This document shows positions 32,593 through 40,679 of a stretch of DNA of 64,000 bases, piece by piece. Positions within the stretch are counted from its first letter, which is position 1. Every line of letters begins with the position of its first letter. Origin of the DNA: DASZVB01 sp035545855 (GTDB taxonomy: Bacteria; Myxococcota_A; Polyangia; Polyangiales; Polyangiaceae); NCBI GenBank assembly GCA_035545855.1, contig DASZXK010000083.1, forward strand, positions 15,713 to 79,712, read 5' to 3'. A program made the position numbers and the translations under genes. The notes under the pieces were generated by a model. The model did no database searches, was not told the origin of the DNA, and saw only the letters and a program-made list of their open reading frames with translations.

Positions 32593-34206
32593 TTGCTCTA
32601 CCTAGATCTTCTCGTGCGGCGGGTGGCGGACGTTCTCGCACGCGCTCGAGCGCGCGACGCGGCTTCCGCCGCCCGGGTGAGAGACGCGGAGATCCTGGCG
32701 AACGCCGGCGATGCCATCGTCTCGGCGGACGCCTCGCGGCGCATCGTTCAGTGGAACCGGAAGGCGGAGCTCCTGTTCGGCTACACGCGCGACGAGGTCG
32801 TCGGGCGGCCGCTCGAAACGCTGATGCCCGAGCGGTACCGCCCGGACCACGTCGGGCAGGTCGCCGCGTTCGCGCATGAACCCGTCGGCGCGCGGTGGAT
32901 GGACCACGCGAGAACCTTCGGCCTCCGGAAGAACGGCGAGGAGTTCCCGGTGGGGGTGATGATCTCCAGGATCGTCGTGGATGGGGAATCGATCTTCACG
33001 GCCTGCATCCGGGACGAGACGGAGAAACGTCGGGAGGATCGGGAACGCCGGGTGCTCGCGGACATCGGCGCGGCGCTCGTGTCGCTGGATCTCCAGCCCG
33101 GCCTCGCAGACACGGTTCGAGTCCTCTCCGAGGAGCCCGGAGACGCCGCGGTGATTTGCCTCCTCGATCCCGACGGCGCCCTCGTGCAGGTGGCTGCCGG
33201 ACCGGGCGAGCCCGGGGACGCGCTCGCGGAGCAGTTGATTGAGGCGCTTCCACCGTCGAGGCTCCCGGACCATTCCCTCTGGCGCGCCGTCGAGGCCCAC
33301 CGCACCGTCCTCCGAGTCCTCCCGTCCGCGTCGCTTCCGCAGCCGAGCGCGCTCTTTGCGCCACTCCTTGGCCCGGGCGGCCTGATGGGCGTCCTCGGAC
33401 TCGCGTCTCGAGAGCGCCGGTTTCGGCCGCCCGACGTCCGTCTCGCCGAGGAGGTCGCGCGGCGGGTCGCGCTCTTCGTGGCGAACGACCGGCTCCACGA
33501 TCAGGAGCGTCGCGCGACCGCTCTTCGTGACGAGGGGCTCGGCATCGTTGCGCACGACCTGGGGAACTGGATCGCCGCAATCCGACTCCAGATCCAGCTT
33601 CTCCGCCGTCCAGGCTCGGCGCCCGAGCGGCGCGAGAGGGCACCGGTCGACGCGATCGAGCGAGCGACGGCGCTCATGAATCGCCTCGTGGACGACCTCC
33701 TCAGCATCACGCTTCTCGACGCGAGCCCGTTCGAGGTGCACCCGATCCGGGTGGATCCGGGGACGCTCCTCGGTCGGGTCGTGGAGCTCCACCGGCCCGG
33801 GGCGACCGCGCGCGGGCTCGCCCTCCAGATCGAAGTCCCGGACGGTCTGCCGCCGGCGTTCGCGGACCCCGGGCGTCTCGAGCAGGCACTCGGCAACCTG
33901 GTCAACAACGCGTTGAACTTCACGCCGGCCGGACGGGTCACCCTGGCGGCGCGTGTGGACGGGCCGGACCTGATCTTTCGAGTCGCGGACACGGGAGTCG
34001 GCATCCCGCCGGAGCATCTGCCGCATCTCTTCGATCCCTTCTGGCGGGGAAGCACCGATCGCTCGAGCGGCAACGGCCTCGGCTTGTACATCGCGAAGGG
34101 GATCGCCGAGGCGCACGGCGGGCGCATCTGGGTGGAGAGTCACCCCGGGGAAGGGTCCACCTTCTATCTGTCGATCCCGGCAGAAGAACCCGTCACCCGG
34201 GCCTGA
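32593..34206 (+). CDS. PAS/GAF sensor histidine kinase
   Basis: This 537-residue cytosolic kinase starts at TTG 32593 behind a GGGGGGAC. A PAS domain (~32-140: AILANAGDAIVSADASRR, WNRKAELLFGYTRDEVVG, PERYRPDH) is followed by a GAF-like domain (~150-300, ending in GLMGVLGLASRERRFRPPD). The kinase core has an unusual H box, GIVAHDLGNWIAAIRLQ (H321), in which the normal R-x-P after HDL is G-N-W; the N, G1 (VADTGVGIP), F (DPFWRG) and G2 (GNGLGLYIAKG) boxes are intact. PAS/GAF pairs often sense oxygen, redox state or small ligands; no heme ligand is obvious. It is divergent from the NarL regulator and upstream of the flavodoxin. Confidence 0.88.
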   Translation: MLYLDLLVRRVADVLARARARDAASAARVRDAEILANAGDAIVSADASRRIVQWNRKAELLFGYTRDEVVGRPLETLMPERYRPDHVGQVAAFAHEPVGARWMDHARTFGLRKNGEEFPVGVMISRIVVDGESIFTACIRDETEKRREDRERRVLADIGAALVSLDLQPGLADTVRVLSEEPGDAAVICLLDPDGALVQVAAGPGEPGDALAEQLIEALPPSRLPDHSLWRAVEAHRTVLRVLPSASLPQPSALFAPLLGPGGLMGVLGLASRERRFRPPDVRLAEEVARRVALFVANDRLHDQERRATALRDEGLGIVAHDLGNWIAAIRLQIQLLRRPGSAPERRERAPVDAIERATALMNRLVDDLLSITLLDASPFEVHPIRVDPGTLLGRVVELHRPGATARGLALQIEVPDGLPPAFADPGRLEQALGNLVNNALNFTPAGRVTLAARVDGPDLIFRVADTGVGIPPEHLPHLFDPFWRGSTDRSSGNGLGLYIAKGIAEAHGGRIWVESHPGEGSTFYLSIPAEEPVTRA

Positions 34207-34220
34207 CTCCGCTCGCTGCA

Positions 34221-34236
34221 TGGCACGACGGTTGCT
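34221..34236 (+). promoter_or_regulatory. Sigma-54 promoter matching the full consensus, upstream of the flavodoxin gene
   Basis: TGGCACGACGGTTGCT matches the sigma-54 consensus TGGCACG-N4-TTGCW at every defined position. It lies in the 101-bp gap between the kinase stop (34206) and the flavodoxin ATG (34308). Transcription would start near 34247, leaving a ~60-nt leader with AAGGAG at 34292-34297. Confidence 0.75.
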
Positions 34237-34307
34237 TCGCTCGCGTGCAGCGGAGCGCCTCGCCATCCAGTCGGGCGCAGCTCTGCTCGACAAGGAGTGG
34301 GTGCCCG

Positions 34308-34856
34308 ATGACGAAACGAACCCTGGTGACTTGCTTCTCGCGCGACGGCGCGACGGCGAAGGTGGCGGCGCACCTCGCGGACATCCTCCACGCGGACGTC
34401 GACCGCATTCAGGAGAGCGCGCCTCGGAACGGCGTCTCCGGATACGTCCGATCGGCCCTGGAGGCACTCGCGCGCGGATTGCCGGCGATCCACACCGAGC
34501 GCAATCCCGCGGAGTACGATCTCGTCGTCGTGGGCACGCCCGTCTGGGTGGGCACGATGTCGTCTCCGGTGCGGTCCTACCTCTATCTGCACCGGCAGCA
34601 TCTCCACGACGTCGCGTTCTTCGCGGTGATGGGAGGTCGCGGCGGGAACGAGACTCTGGCCGAGATGCGCGTCGCGAGCGGGTTTCCGAACGCCCGTGGC
34701 CGTACCTTCACGCAGCGGGAGGTCGAGCGCGGCGCCTACGTCGGTCGGGCCAGTCTGTTCGCCGCATCCATAGAGGAACGCCTGAAGGACGCCCGCCCGT
34801 CGATGGAACCTGTGCGAGAACCCCTGGACTTCCGGCCTCTGCCGGTCGGGACTTGA
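34308..34856 (+). CDS. Flavodoxin-like protein
   Basis: ATG 34308 is preceded by AAGGAG at a 10-nt spacing and gives 182 residues. The N-terminal strand and loop TLVTCFSRDGATAKVAAHLA corresponds to the FMN phosphate-binding loop. DLVVVGTPVWVGTMSSPVRSYL and FFAVMGGRGGNETLAEM line the isoalloxazine site. The protein resembles the stand-alone flavodoxins related to menaquinone-dependent protoporphyrinogen oxidase, with a short C-terminal extension. Predicted role: one- or two-electron transfer in the cytosol. The sigma-54 promoter upstream implies that its expression is activator-dependent and not constitutive. Confidence 0.82.
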   Translation: MTKRTLVTCFSRDGATAKVAAHLADILHADVDRIQESAPRNGVSGYVRSALEALARGLPAIHTERNPAEYDLVVVGTPVWVGTMSSPVRSYLYLHRQHLHDVAFFAVMGGRGGNETLAEMRVASGFPNARGRTFTQREVERGAYVGRASLFAASIEERLKDARPSMEPVREPLDFRPLPVGT

Positions 34857-34939
34857 GCGGCGGAGCCGCGGCGCCGCGAACGCCTGGAACCCGGGGCGAG
34901 TTCCGCGAACCCCGGTTCATGATAGCGTGACTCGGATCC

Positions 34940-37336
34940 ATGGTGATGAGGTGGGATCCGAGTGGGCTGAGGAATGCCGCGCGGCTCGCGGCGTGGCTGG
35001 TTCTCGGGAGCGGCGCCGCCGCCTGCGGCCGGGGTGCGCCTCCACCCAGGACGCCGGATGGGGCCGCGCCGTCGCGAGGCGCCACGCCGAACGCCGCGGC
35101 GCCCGACGTGTTCGTCGCGGAAGACTCGAAGCTCCGGCCCACCACCTGGCCCGCTCCGTCGCTCTCGTGGCTCCGCGTGGCGAACCCGGGGAGTCTGTGG
35201 ACCCGCATTTCCCGGGGATGGAAGGCCGTTTCACTCGCCGACGTGGACGCCGCGAGTGTGCTCCCCGGGCAATGGGATCCGTCGCGGCCGGTCGAATATT
35301 TCGGCGCCTCGCGGCCGTTTTCCATTTCGGGTTCGGCGTTCACGGTCACGTCGTTCGAGAAGGCGGTGCACGCTGCGAAGCGGGCCCGCCGCGTCGTTCC
35401 CGGCGTGTACCGCACGGAAGAGCCCGCGTGCCTGCTCGTCTCCACCGGAAACGGGGCTGCTCGCGCGATGTGCGGAGACGAGTCCTGGCTGGACGCGGGC
35501 GGCGCCGCCGAGATCACCACGACGTCGGGGAGCGACCTCGCCTTCTCGGCGCCGCTGGTGAGCGTGTTCGGGCTTCCACCACCGGGCGAGCTTCGGCAGG
35601 CCGTGCCCGGCATCGTGCACGGGATCGCCGAGGCGATCGGCGCGCCCCAGACGCTCCCCGTCCATCGAGCCCTCTCCGAAGCGCTCTTCGCCGTCGCAGA
35701 CGACCTCGGCGCCGTCGAGAGCTGTCTCTCCCGGGGCACGATCGAGCACACGGTCGGCGGAGGAGACCTGAAGGTGTCCCTCGCGCCGCCCCCGCGCACA
35801 CCGTCGCTCCTGGACGCGATCGTCTCGGCACCCGAAGCGGACCTCGCGGCGGGCCCGCTCGAGCTACCCGCGCACGTGTCGTTCGCTCTGCTCGTTCCGC
35901 CCGACGCCGTCCGTCGGAGTGCTCTGTTCTCCCCGGCGGTCGCGGACGCGCTGAAGCGCGCGGCGTCGGGAAGATCGGCCGTCGCATTTCGGAGCCTCGG
36001 CGATGCTCTCCGAGCCTGTCGGTCTCCCACCTCGGCGGCGTACGCGGTGGGGACGGAGCCCGCGGCGGGTTCGACGCCCGCCTCGGACTGGGCCCGGGTC
36101 TCGATGGGCGATCCGTCGGGGGCGTGCGGGAAGGCCATTTCCAGGTGGCTCGAGCGCATGGCTCCGCCGAAGCCGAAGAAGGGTGAACCGGTCGTGCCCA
36201 CCTTGAAGGGCGGCGTCCTGGCTCGCATTCCGACGCGGTCCGGCGCCACGTGGGTGAGCGTCCGGAGCGCGTCGGGCAAGACGCAGCTCGCCTGGTCCGG
36301 AAGTTCCGCGGCTGCCGTCGCCGCCGTATCGGGGCCCACACTGCCGGAAGCCGCAGATGGAGGGCGGCACGGAGCACTCTCGCTCGGGTTTTTCGGGCTC
36401 GACCTCGGGGCCCGTTTCATCGGCTCCGACGCCGTCGCTCGTTCGGAGGGCCGCTACCTCGGCATCGACGGATCGGCGCCCGTGTTCCTGGACTTCCACG
36501 TGGACGGCGCGAGTCGCGTCCTGAAGACGGCTTTCTTCCTGTCTCCCGAATGGGCCGACCGCGCGCTCGCCGTCTTCCTCGCGATGCGCGGCGTCGAGAC
36601 GGCGGGTCCCGAGTTGTCGGACGCCGCCTGCAGGAAGGGCGTATCCGCGGCGTGCAACCAGCTCGGCAATCGCTACTCGGACGGACTCGGCGTGGCGAAG
36701 GACCCCGAGCGAGCCCGGACGCTCTGGGCGTCGGCCTGCTCCACCGGCCTCTCCATCGCGTGCACGAATCTCGCTTTCGGAAAGTCGCAGACGGCGTCGA
36801 CGGAGAGCGAACGAGCCGAAGTGACCAAGCTCTACGAAAGCGCGTGTGCCGACCACGAGCCGTTCGCCTGCATGCACGTCGGCGGCGCCCTCCTCGACTC
36901 GAAGGTGCTCGACGAGCAGCAGCGCGGGGCGGCGCTCCTGGAAGATTCCTGTTCACGGGGCGTCGGTGGAGCCTGCTCGCTCGTCGGCACGGTGTACACC
37001 GCGGGCAAGGTTCGGGCGCGGGACGACGTTCGCGCGGGCCAGTTCTACGAGCGAGGGTGCGCTCTCGGGTCGGGACTCGGATGCGCCGGACTCGGCAACG
37101 AATACCTCCTCGGCCAGGGCGGGCACGAACAGGACGCGTCCCATGCGCGCGAGCTCTATCGAAAGGGCTGCACCCTCAAGGACGGCACCTCCTGCTTTCT
37201 CCTCGGCAAGGTCTTGCTCGACGGTGACGGTGAGCAAGACCCGGAAGAAGCGGCGAAAGCCCTCGCGCTCGGCTGCGATCTCGGCAGCGCGAGCGCCTGT
37301 GCGCGCCTCGCCGAGTTCAAGGAGAAGGGCAAGTGA
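34940..37336 (+). CDS. Exported Sel1-repeat protein with large unknown N-terminal region
   Basis: This 798-residue protein (ATG 34940; ATG 34946 is equally possible) has an N-terminal signal ending in LVLGSGAAACG, a lipoprotein-like site although the -3 residue is Ala. Residues ~50-560 match nothing I know; they are rich in Ala, Pro and Ser with several short beta-type segments. The C-terminal ~230 residues contain at least six Sel1-like repeats of the Cys type (ACNQLGNRYSDGLGV, ACMHVGGALL, ACSLVGTVYTAGK, GCAGLGNEYLLGQ, SCFLLGKVLLDG), each with paired Cys that could form disulfides outside the cytoplasm. Sel1 arrays mediate protein-protein contacts. The gene overlaps the next one by 4 nt (GTGA), so they are co-translated. 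Confidence 0.75.
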   Translation: MVMRWDPSGLRNAARLAAWLVLGSGAAACGRGAPPPRTPDGAAPSRGATPNAAAPDVFVAEDSKLRPTTWPAPSLSWLRVANPGSLWTRISRGWKAVSLADVDAASVLPGQWDPSRPVEYFGASRPFSISGSAFTVTSFEKAVHAAKRARRVVPGVYRTEEPACLLVSTGNGAARAMCGDESWLDAGGAAEITTTSGSDLAFSAPLVSVFGLPPPGELRQAVPGIVHGIAEAIGAPQTLPVHRALSEALFAVADDLGAVESCLSRGTIEHTVGGGDLKVSLAPPPRTPSLLDAIVSAPEADLAAGPLELPAHVSFALLVPPDAVRRSALFSPAVADALKRAASGRSAVAFRSLGDALRACRSPTSAAYAVGTEPAAGSTPASDWARVSMGDPSGACGKAISRWLERMAPPKPKKGEPVVPTLKGGVLARIPTRSGATWVSVRSASGKTQLAWSGSSAAAVAAVSGPTLPEAADGGRHGALSLGFFGLDLGARFIGSDAVARSEGRYLGIDGSAPVFLDFHVDGASRVLKTAFFLSPEWADRALAVFLAMRGVETAGPELSDAACRKGVSAACNQLGNRYSDGLGVAKDPERARTLWASACSTGLSIACTNLAFGKSQTASTESERAEVTKLYESACADHEPFACMHVGGALLDSKVLDEQQRGAALLEDSCSRGVGGACSLVGTVYTAGKVRARDDVRAGQFYERGCALGSGLGCAGLGNEYLLGQGGHEQDASHARELYRKGCTLKDGTSCFLLGKVLLDGDGEQDPEEAAKALALGCDLGSASACARLAEFKEKGK

Positions 37337-39111
37337 ACCGAGTCGGAGCGCTTTCGATCGTCGGCGTGGTCTGTCTGACGGCCAGGGCGGACGGCGCCCA
37401 CGGTGCCTTGATCGCCAAGCGGTGCGCGGTGGTGGTCTCGCGCCGCGGCGCTCCCGAGTGCCCGGTCGAGTTGACGGAGGAGCAGGCGAGGCATCGGAAC
37501 GGTCTCGAGATCCTGCGGTATCGAGGGTCGCACGTCGTGCGGCACGAGCACGTGCTCGCGGACGGCAGCCTCTACGAGACGGATGGCTGCGCCGCCCTGG
37601 ATTTCGAGTGGAAAGGCGACGAGATGATCCTCGAGACTTGCCGCGCGCAGGCTGGGGGCGTCGTCCGGCGTGAGGTCTACGCGGACGGCGGCACCGTGCT
37701 CACCCACCAGGACGCAGCGGGGAGACCCCACGCCGTTCCGGGCTCGTCCGTGGTCACCGCCCGCTTCGATCTCGACCCGAACGGGCGCGTCATCCGCGGG
37801 CGCTACTTCGATGCGTCGGGCGCTCCGACGGAGCTCCCGGAGGGAGCGGCGGAGGTCCGGATCGTGCGGGACGCACGCGGGCTCATCGCTCGCCGCTGCG
37901 TCTTCGACTTCGCCGGCAAGCCGGCTCTGGATCACGCGGGCGTTTCCTGCGTCGAGACGGACTCGGGGCCCACGGGAAGCCCCACGGAGATGCGGTTCTT
38001 CGGCGTCGACGGTCGTCCGGTGAATTCGAACAACGGTCCCCACCGCATCACGACGGCATACGACGCCCTCGGCCGGGCGAGCGAGGTCGCCGCGTGGGAC
38101 GTGGACGGAAAGCCGGTGACGAACCGTGTTTCCCGCGCGTTCCGCTTCACCTACGAACGGGACGACACGGGTTTCATCAGACTCCTCCACTGCTACGGCC
38201 CCGACGGCGCGCCGGTTCTCGCCAAGGACGGCTTTGCCACGCGAAGGGACGTCCCGGACGCCCACGGCCGCACGATCGATCAATCTTACTTCGGGGTCGA
38301 CGGCGAGCCCGTGGCCAGCGCGGCGGGGTTCGCCCGCGTCGTTCTCGGGCGAGACTCCTTCGGCCGGATCGTCGAGAGACGTTTCTTCCTGGAGGACGGC
38401 ACCCCCGGCAAGCGCGACGCGCGCGAAGCCGGGACGAGGGACACGCTCGACGACCGAGGAAGGGTCGTGCGCTCGGACCTCATCGACGCGAAGGGGAAAC
38501 CGGTCAAGGGGCTCCGCGGCTTCGCGTCGTGGCGGGATCTGTTCGATGCCAGGCGCCAGGCGATCCGAACCGAATACCTGGACGAGGCCGGGCACGCGGT
38601 GGCGATACGCTCCGGTGAGGCGGCCCTCGAGCGCGACTACTCCCCCGAGGGAGACGTGCTCCGCGAGCGCTACCTCGACACCTCGGGAAACCCCGTCATG
38701 ACCAAGGGACTGTTCGCGTCCGTCGAACTCCAGTACGACGGTGCGCGGCGCGTCACGGGGCGAAGCTACTTCGACGCCGCCCACAGCCCGACGAAGGTGA
38801 TGGAGGCGTCCGTCTTCATCATGTCGTCCGTCGGAGCGCGCCGCGGCGAACCTGGCTTCGAGCGTTCGACGGCCCGCGAGCGAATCGACGCCGCCAGACG
38901 GGCGATTGTCGCGGGCGCTTCGTTCCAGGACACGCTCTGGGCACACGCAGCCGACGAGCCCGTCGGAGAGGAGCCCGGCGCCATGGGCCCCCTCGAGCTT
39001 CCACGGATGTACGAGCTCGCGCGGGAAGCCATCGAGCCGCTCTCCGTGGGCGCGGTCAGCGACGTCGTCGAGATCCCCGCAGGATTCGAGTTCTTCGTCC
39101 GCACGCGCTGA
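37333..39111 (+). CDS. Exported repeat protein with parvulin-like C-terminus
   Basis: GTG 37333 overlaps the previous stop. The 592-residue product has an N-terminal export signal (VGALSIVGVVCLTARA). Its body is about ten short repeats of the type [YF]-F-[DG]-x2-G-x-P-V, for example YFDASGAPTEL, FFGVDGRPV, AWDVDGKPV, CYGPDGAPV, YFGVDGEPV, FFLEDGTPG, LIDAKGKPV, YLDTSGNPV, each separated by a D-x2-G-R strand. They recall YD/RHS-like beta-strand repeats but are not the canonical motif. The C-terminal ~110 residues end in GAMGPLELPRMYELAREAIE and VGAVSDVVEIPAGFEFFVRTR, the pattern of a parvulin-type peptidyl-prolyl isomerase. A periplasmic folding or chaperone role for the co-translated Sel1 protein is an inference. 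Confidence 0.75.
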   Translation: MNRVGALSIVGVVCLTARADGAHGALIAKRCAVVVSRRGAPECPVELTEEQARHRNGLEILRYRGSHVVRHEHVLADGSLYETDGCAALDFEWKGDEMILETCRAQAGGVVRREVYADGGTVLTHQDAAGRPHAVPGSSVVTARFDLDPNGRVIRGRYFDASGAPTELPEGAAEVRIVRDARGLIARRCVFDFAGKPALDHAGVSCVETDSGPTGSPTEMRFFGVDGRPVNSNNGPHRITTAYDALGRASEVAAWDVDGKPVTNRVSRAFRFTYERDDTGFIRLLHCYGPDGAPVLAKDGFATRRDVPDAHGRTIDQSYFGVDGEPVASAAGFARVVLGRDSFGRIVERRFFLEDGTPGKRDAREAGTRDTLDDRGRVVRSDLIDAKGKPVKGLRGFASWRDLFDARRQAIRTEYLDEAGHAVAIRSGEAALERDYSPEGDVLRERYLDTSGNPVMTKGLFASVELQYDGARRVTGRSYFDAAHSPTKVMEASVFIMSSVGARRGEPGFERSTARERIDAARRAIVAGASFQDTLWAHAADEPVGEEPGAMGPLELPRMYELAREAIEPLSVGAVSDVVEIPAGFEFFVRTR

Positions 39112-39122
39112 GCAGGCGAAGC

Positions 39123-40061
39123 TCAGTCGCCCGCGTTGAACTCCCGAAGCGCCTGGCAGCTCGGCTCGTGCTTGAAATCACAGCCGCGTTCGAGAAGGTG
39201 CCGGATGTCGGTCGCGTGGGCGTCGGGGTCCTCGGTCCGGAGCGTCCCCGCGAGGAGGTAGCACGCGTGCGGCTCCCTCTCGTCGCAGGCGTGCGAGAGC
39301 GCGTTCTTCCCTCCCTCGACGTCGAGCCCATCGCCGGGCTGGAGCCGGATCATCCCGAGCCCCGTGCAAGCGATGACGACGTTCGCCGCGCACGCTCCTT
39401 CCAGGAGCTCCACCGCACGATACCTGTCCCGCGCGACGCCGATCCCCATTCCGTACATCATGCCGAGCCCGGAGCACGCGCCCTGACGCCCCCCTTTGCA
39501 CGCTTGCTCGTAGGCGCGGAGGGCTCGCAGCTTCGCGTCGGGAGCCTCGTCGTCGTAGACGAGATCGCCCAGGTGCTCGCAACCGAGCGGCTCGCCCGCC
39601 GTACAGCTCCGCTCGTAGGAGGACAGCGCGCGGTCCCGGTCCGCCGACGTCCCGACGCCCTTCTCGTACACGTAGCCGAGGTTCGTGCAGCCCATCGGGA
39701 GGCCGAGCTCGCAGGCCTTCCGGTACATCTCGAACGCGCGCTCCGGATCCGGCTTTCGTCCACGCTCTTCCATCAACCGCACGCCGAGATCGTTGCAACC
39801 CTGCGCCGACCCCAGCTCGCAAGCGCGCTCGTCGAGCTCGAAAGCCGTCATGCGGGACGCGGTCCGGGGCGTTTCGGCCCTCTTCGGTCGTTGCGGCTCC
39901 GACCCAGGTGCCTCGGATCGGGCGACGGGCGCAGCTTCCGTCGGCTGTGCCGGTTGCAGGGAAGAGGCGGGAGATGCCGGGTGCATGCCGCACGCGCTCA
40001 CCGCGCTCGACGCCAAGAGCACCCACCAGGAAGCCCTACCCACGGCGTTCCAGCGTATCAC
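39123..40061 (-). CDS. Sel1-repeat lipoprotein
   Basis: This 312-residue protein begins with a lipoprotein signal whose lipobox is VSAC (cleavage before the Cys of ACGMH). After a Pro/Ala linker (~25-70) it is built of five to six Cys-containing Sel1-like repeats: GCNDLGVRLMEERG, GCTNLGYVYEKGVG, GCEHLGDLVYDDE, ACSGLGMMYGMGIG, ACTGLGMIRLQPG, ACYLLAGTLR. It resembles the C-terminus of the 34940-37336 product, pointing to a local duplication or shared partners. It should be anchored to the periplasmic face of a membrane. It converges on the parvulin-like gene with only 11 bp between stops. Confidence 0.85.
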   Translation of the reverse strand: MIRWNAVGRASWWVLLASSAVSACGMHPASPASSLQPAQPTEAAPVARSEAPGSEPQRPKRAETPRTASRMTAFELDERACELGSAQGCNDLGVRLMEERGRKPDPERAFEMYRKACELGLPMGCTNLGYVYEKGVGTSADRDRALSSYERSCTAGEPLGCEHLGDLVYDDEAPDAKLRALRAYEQACKGGRQGACSGLGMMYGMGIGVARDRYRAVELLEGACAANVVIACTGLGMIRLQPGDGLDVEGGKNALSHACDEREPHACYLLAGTLRTEDPDAHATDIRHLLERGCDFKHEPSCQALREFNAGD

Positions 40062-40154
40062 GGCCCCGCGCCGGATTCCGCAAGACGCGGCGTTTGCCGT
40101 GAACGAAATTCGCGCTCACGACGAAACTGAGCTCCTTCGTGCGTCGCTCGCGAG

Positions 40155-40541
40155 TCACTCGACCCGCGAGCACAGGTAAACGAGCTCGGCTCGCGAGCCG
40201 ACTCCCACCTTCGAAAAGATCGACGCGATCTGGTTCGCGACGGTGCGCACGGACGTTCCCCGTTGCCTCGCGATCTCCGCGTTCTGGAGGCCACTCGCGA
40301 TCGCCCGGACGATCTCTTCTTCCGCCGCCGAGAGACCCGGGGGCACCGAGATCTTCGGGAGATCGAACCCGACGACGATGATCTCCTCGTCGCCCATCGT
40401 GCCCGTGTACGCCTCGAGCCCTCTCGGCGGCGGCAACTCCCTGGGCATGTCGGCGGCTCGAGGGATCGGCCGCGGCCGCTCCGCCGAGTGCGTCGACCGC
40501 CCCTTTCGGCGTCGCTCGGACTTGGGTTCGCCGTCGCTCAT
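40155..40541 (-). CDS. LuxR-type helix-turn-helix protein without receiver domain
   Basis: ATG 40541 gives 128 residues. The first ~70 are polar and low-complexity (basic start, then PRELPPPRGLEAY) and contain no receiver or ligand domain. The last ~60 are a LuxR-family DNA-binding domain (LSAAEEEIVRAIASGLQNAE to SIFSKVGVGSRAELVYL). The strand motif GDEEIIVVGFDLP precedes it. Orphan proteins of this shape occur in Myxococcota as stand-alone transcription factors. It is divergent from the DUF2236 gene (138 bp apart), which is its most likely target. Confidence 0.82.
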   Translation of the reverse strand: MSDGEPKSERRRKGRSTHSAERPRPIPRAADMPRELPPPRGLEAYTGTMGDEEIIVVGFDLPKISVPPGLSAAEEEIVRAIASGLQNAEIARQRGTSVRTVANQIASIFSKVGVGSRAELVYLCSRVE

Positions 40542-40628
40542 GCACGCCGAAGCTGCCTGGAGCACCCCGGGCCGTTCATCTGCTGTTCGACCATACCCTC
40601 ACTCCGGGGTCTCCGCGACGGAGAACCG

Positions 40629-40649
40629 GGGAGCCCCGCCCGGGCTCCC
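40629..40649. repeat. Inverted repeat upstream of the DUF2236 gene
   Basis: GGGAGCCC (40629-40636) and GGGCTCCC (40642-40649) are perfect 8-bp arms around a 5-nt centre, 30 bp before GTG 40680. It lies between divergent genes, so it is more likely an operator or leader hairpin than a terminator. Confidence 0.4.
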
Positions 40650-40679
40650 GCGTCTTTCCCGAGCTATGCTGCGAGGACC

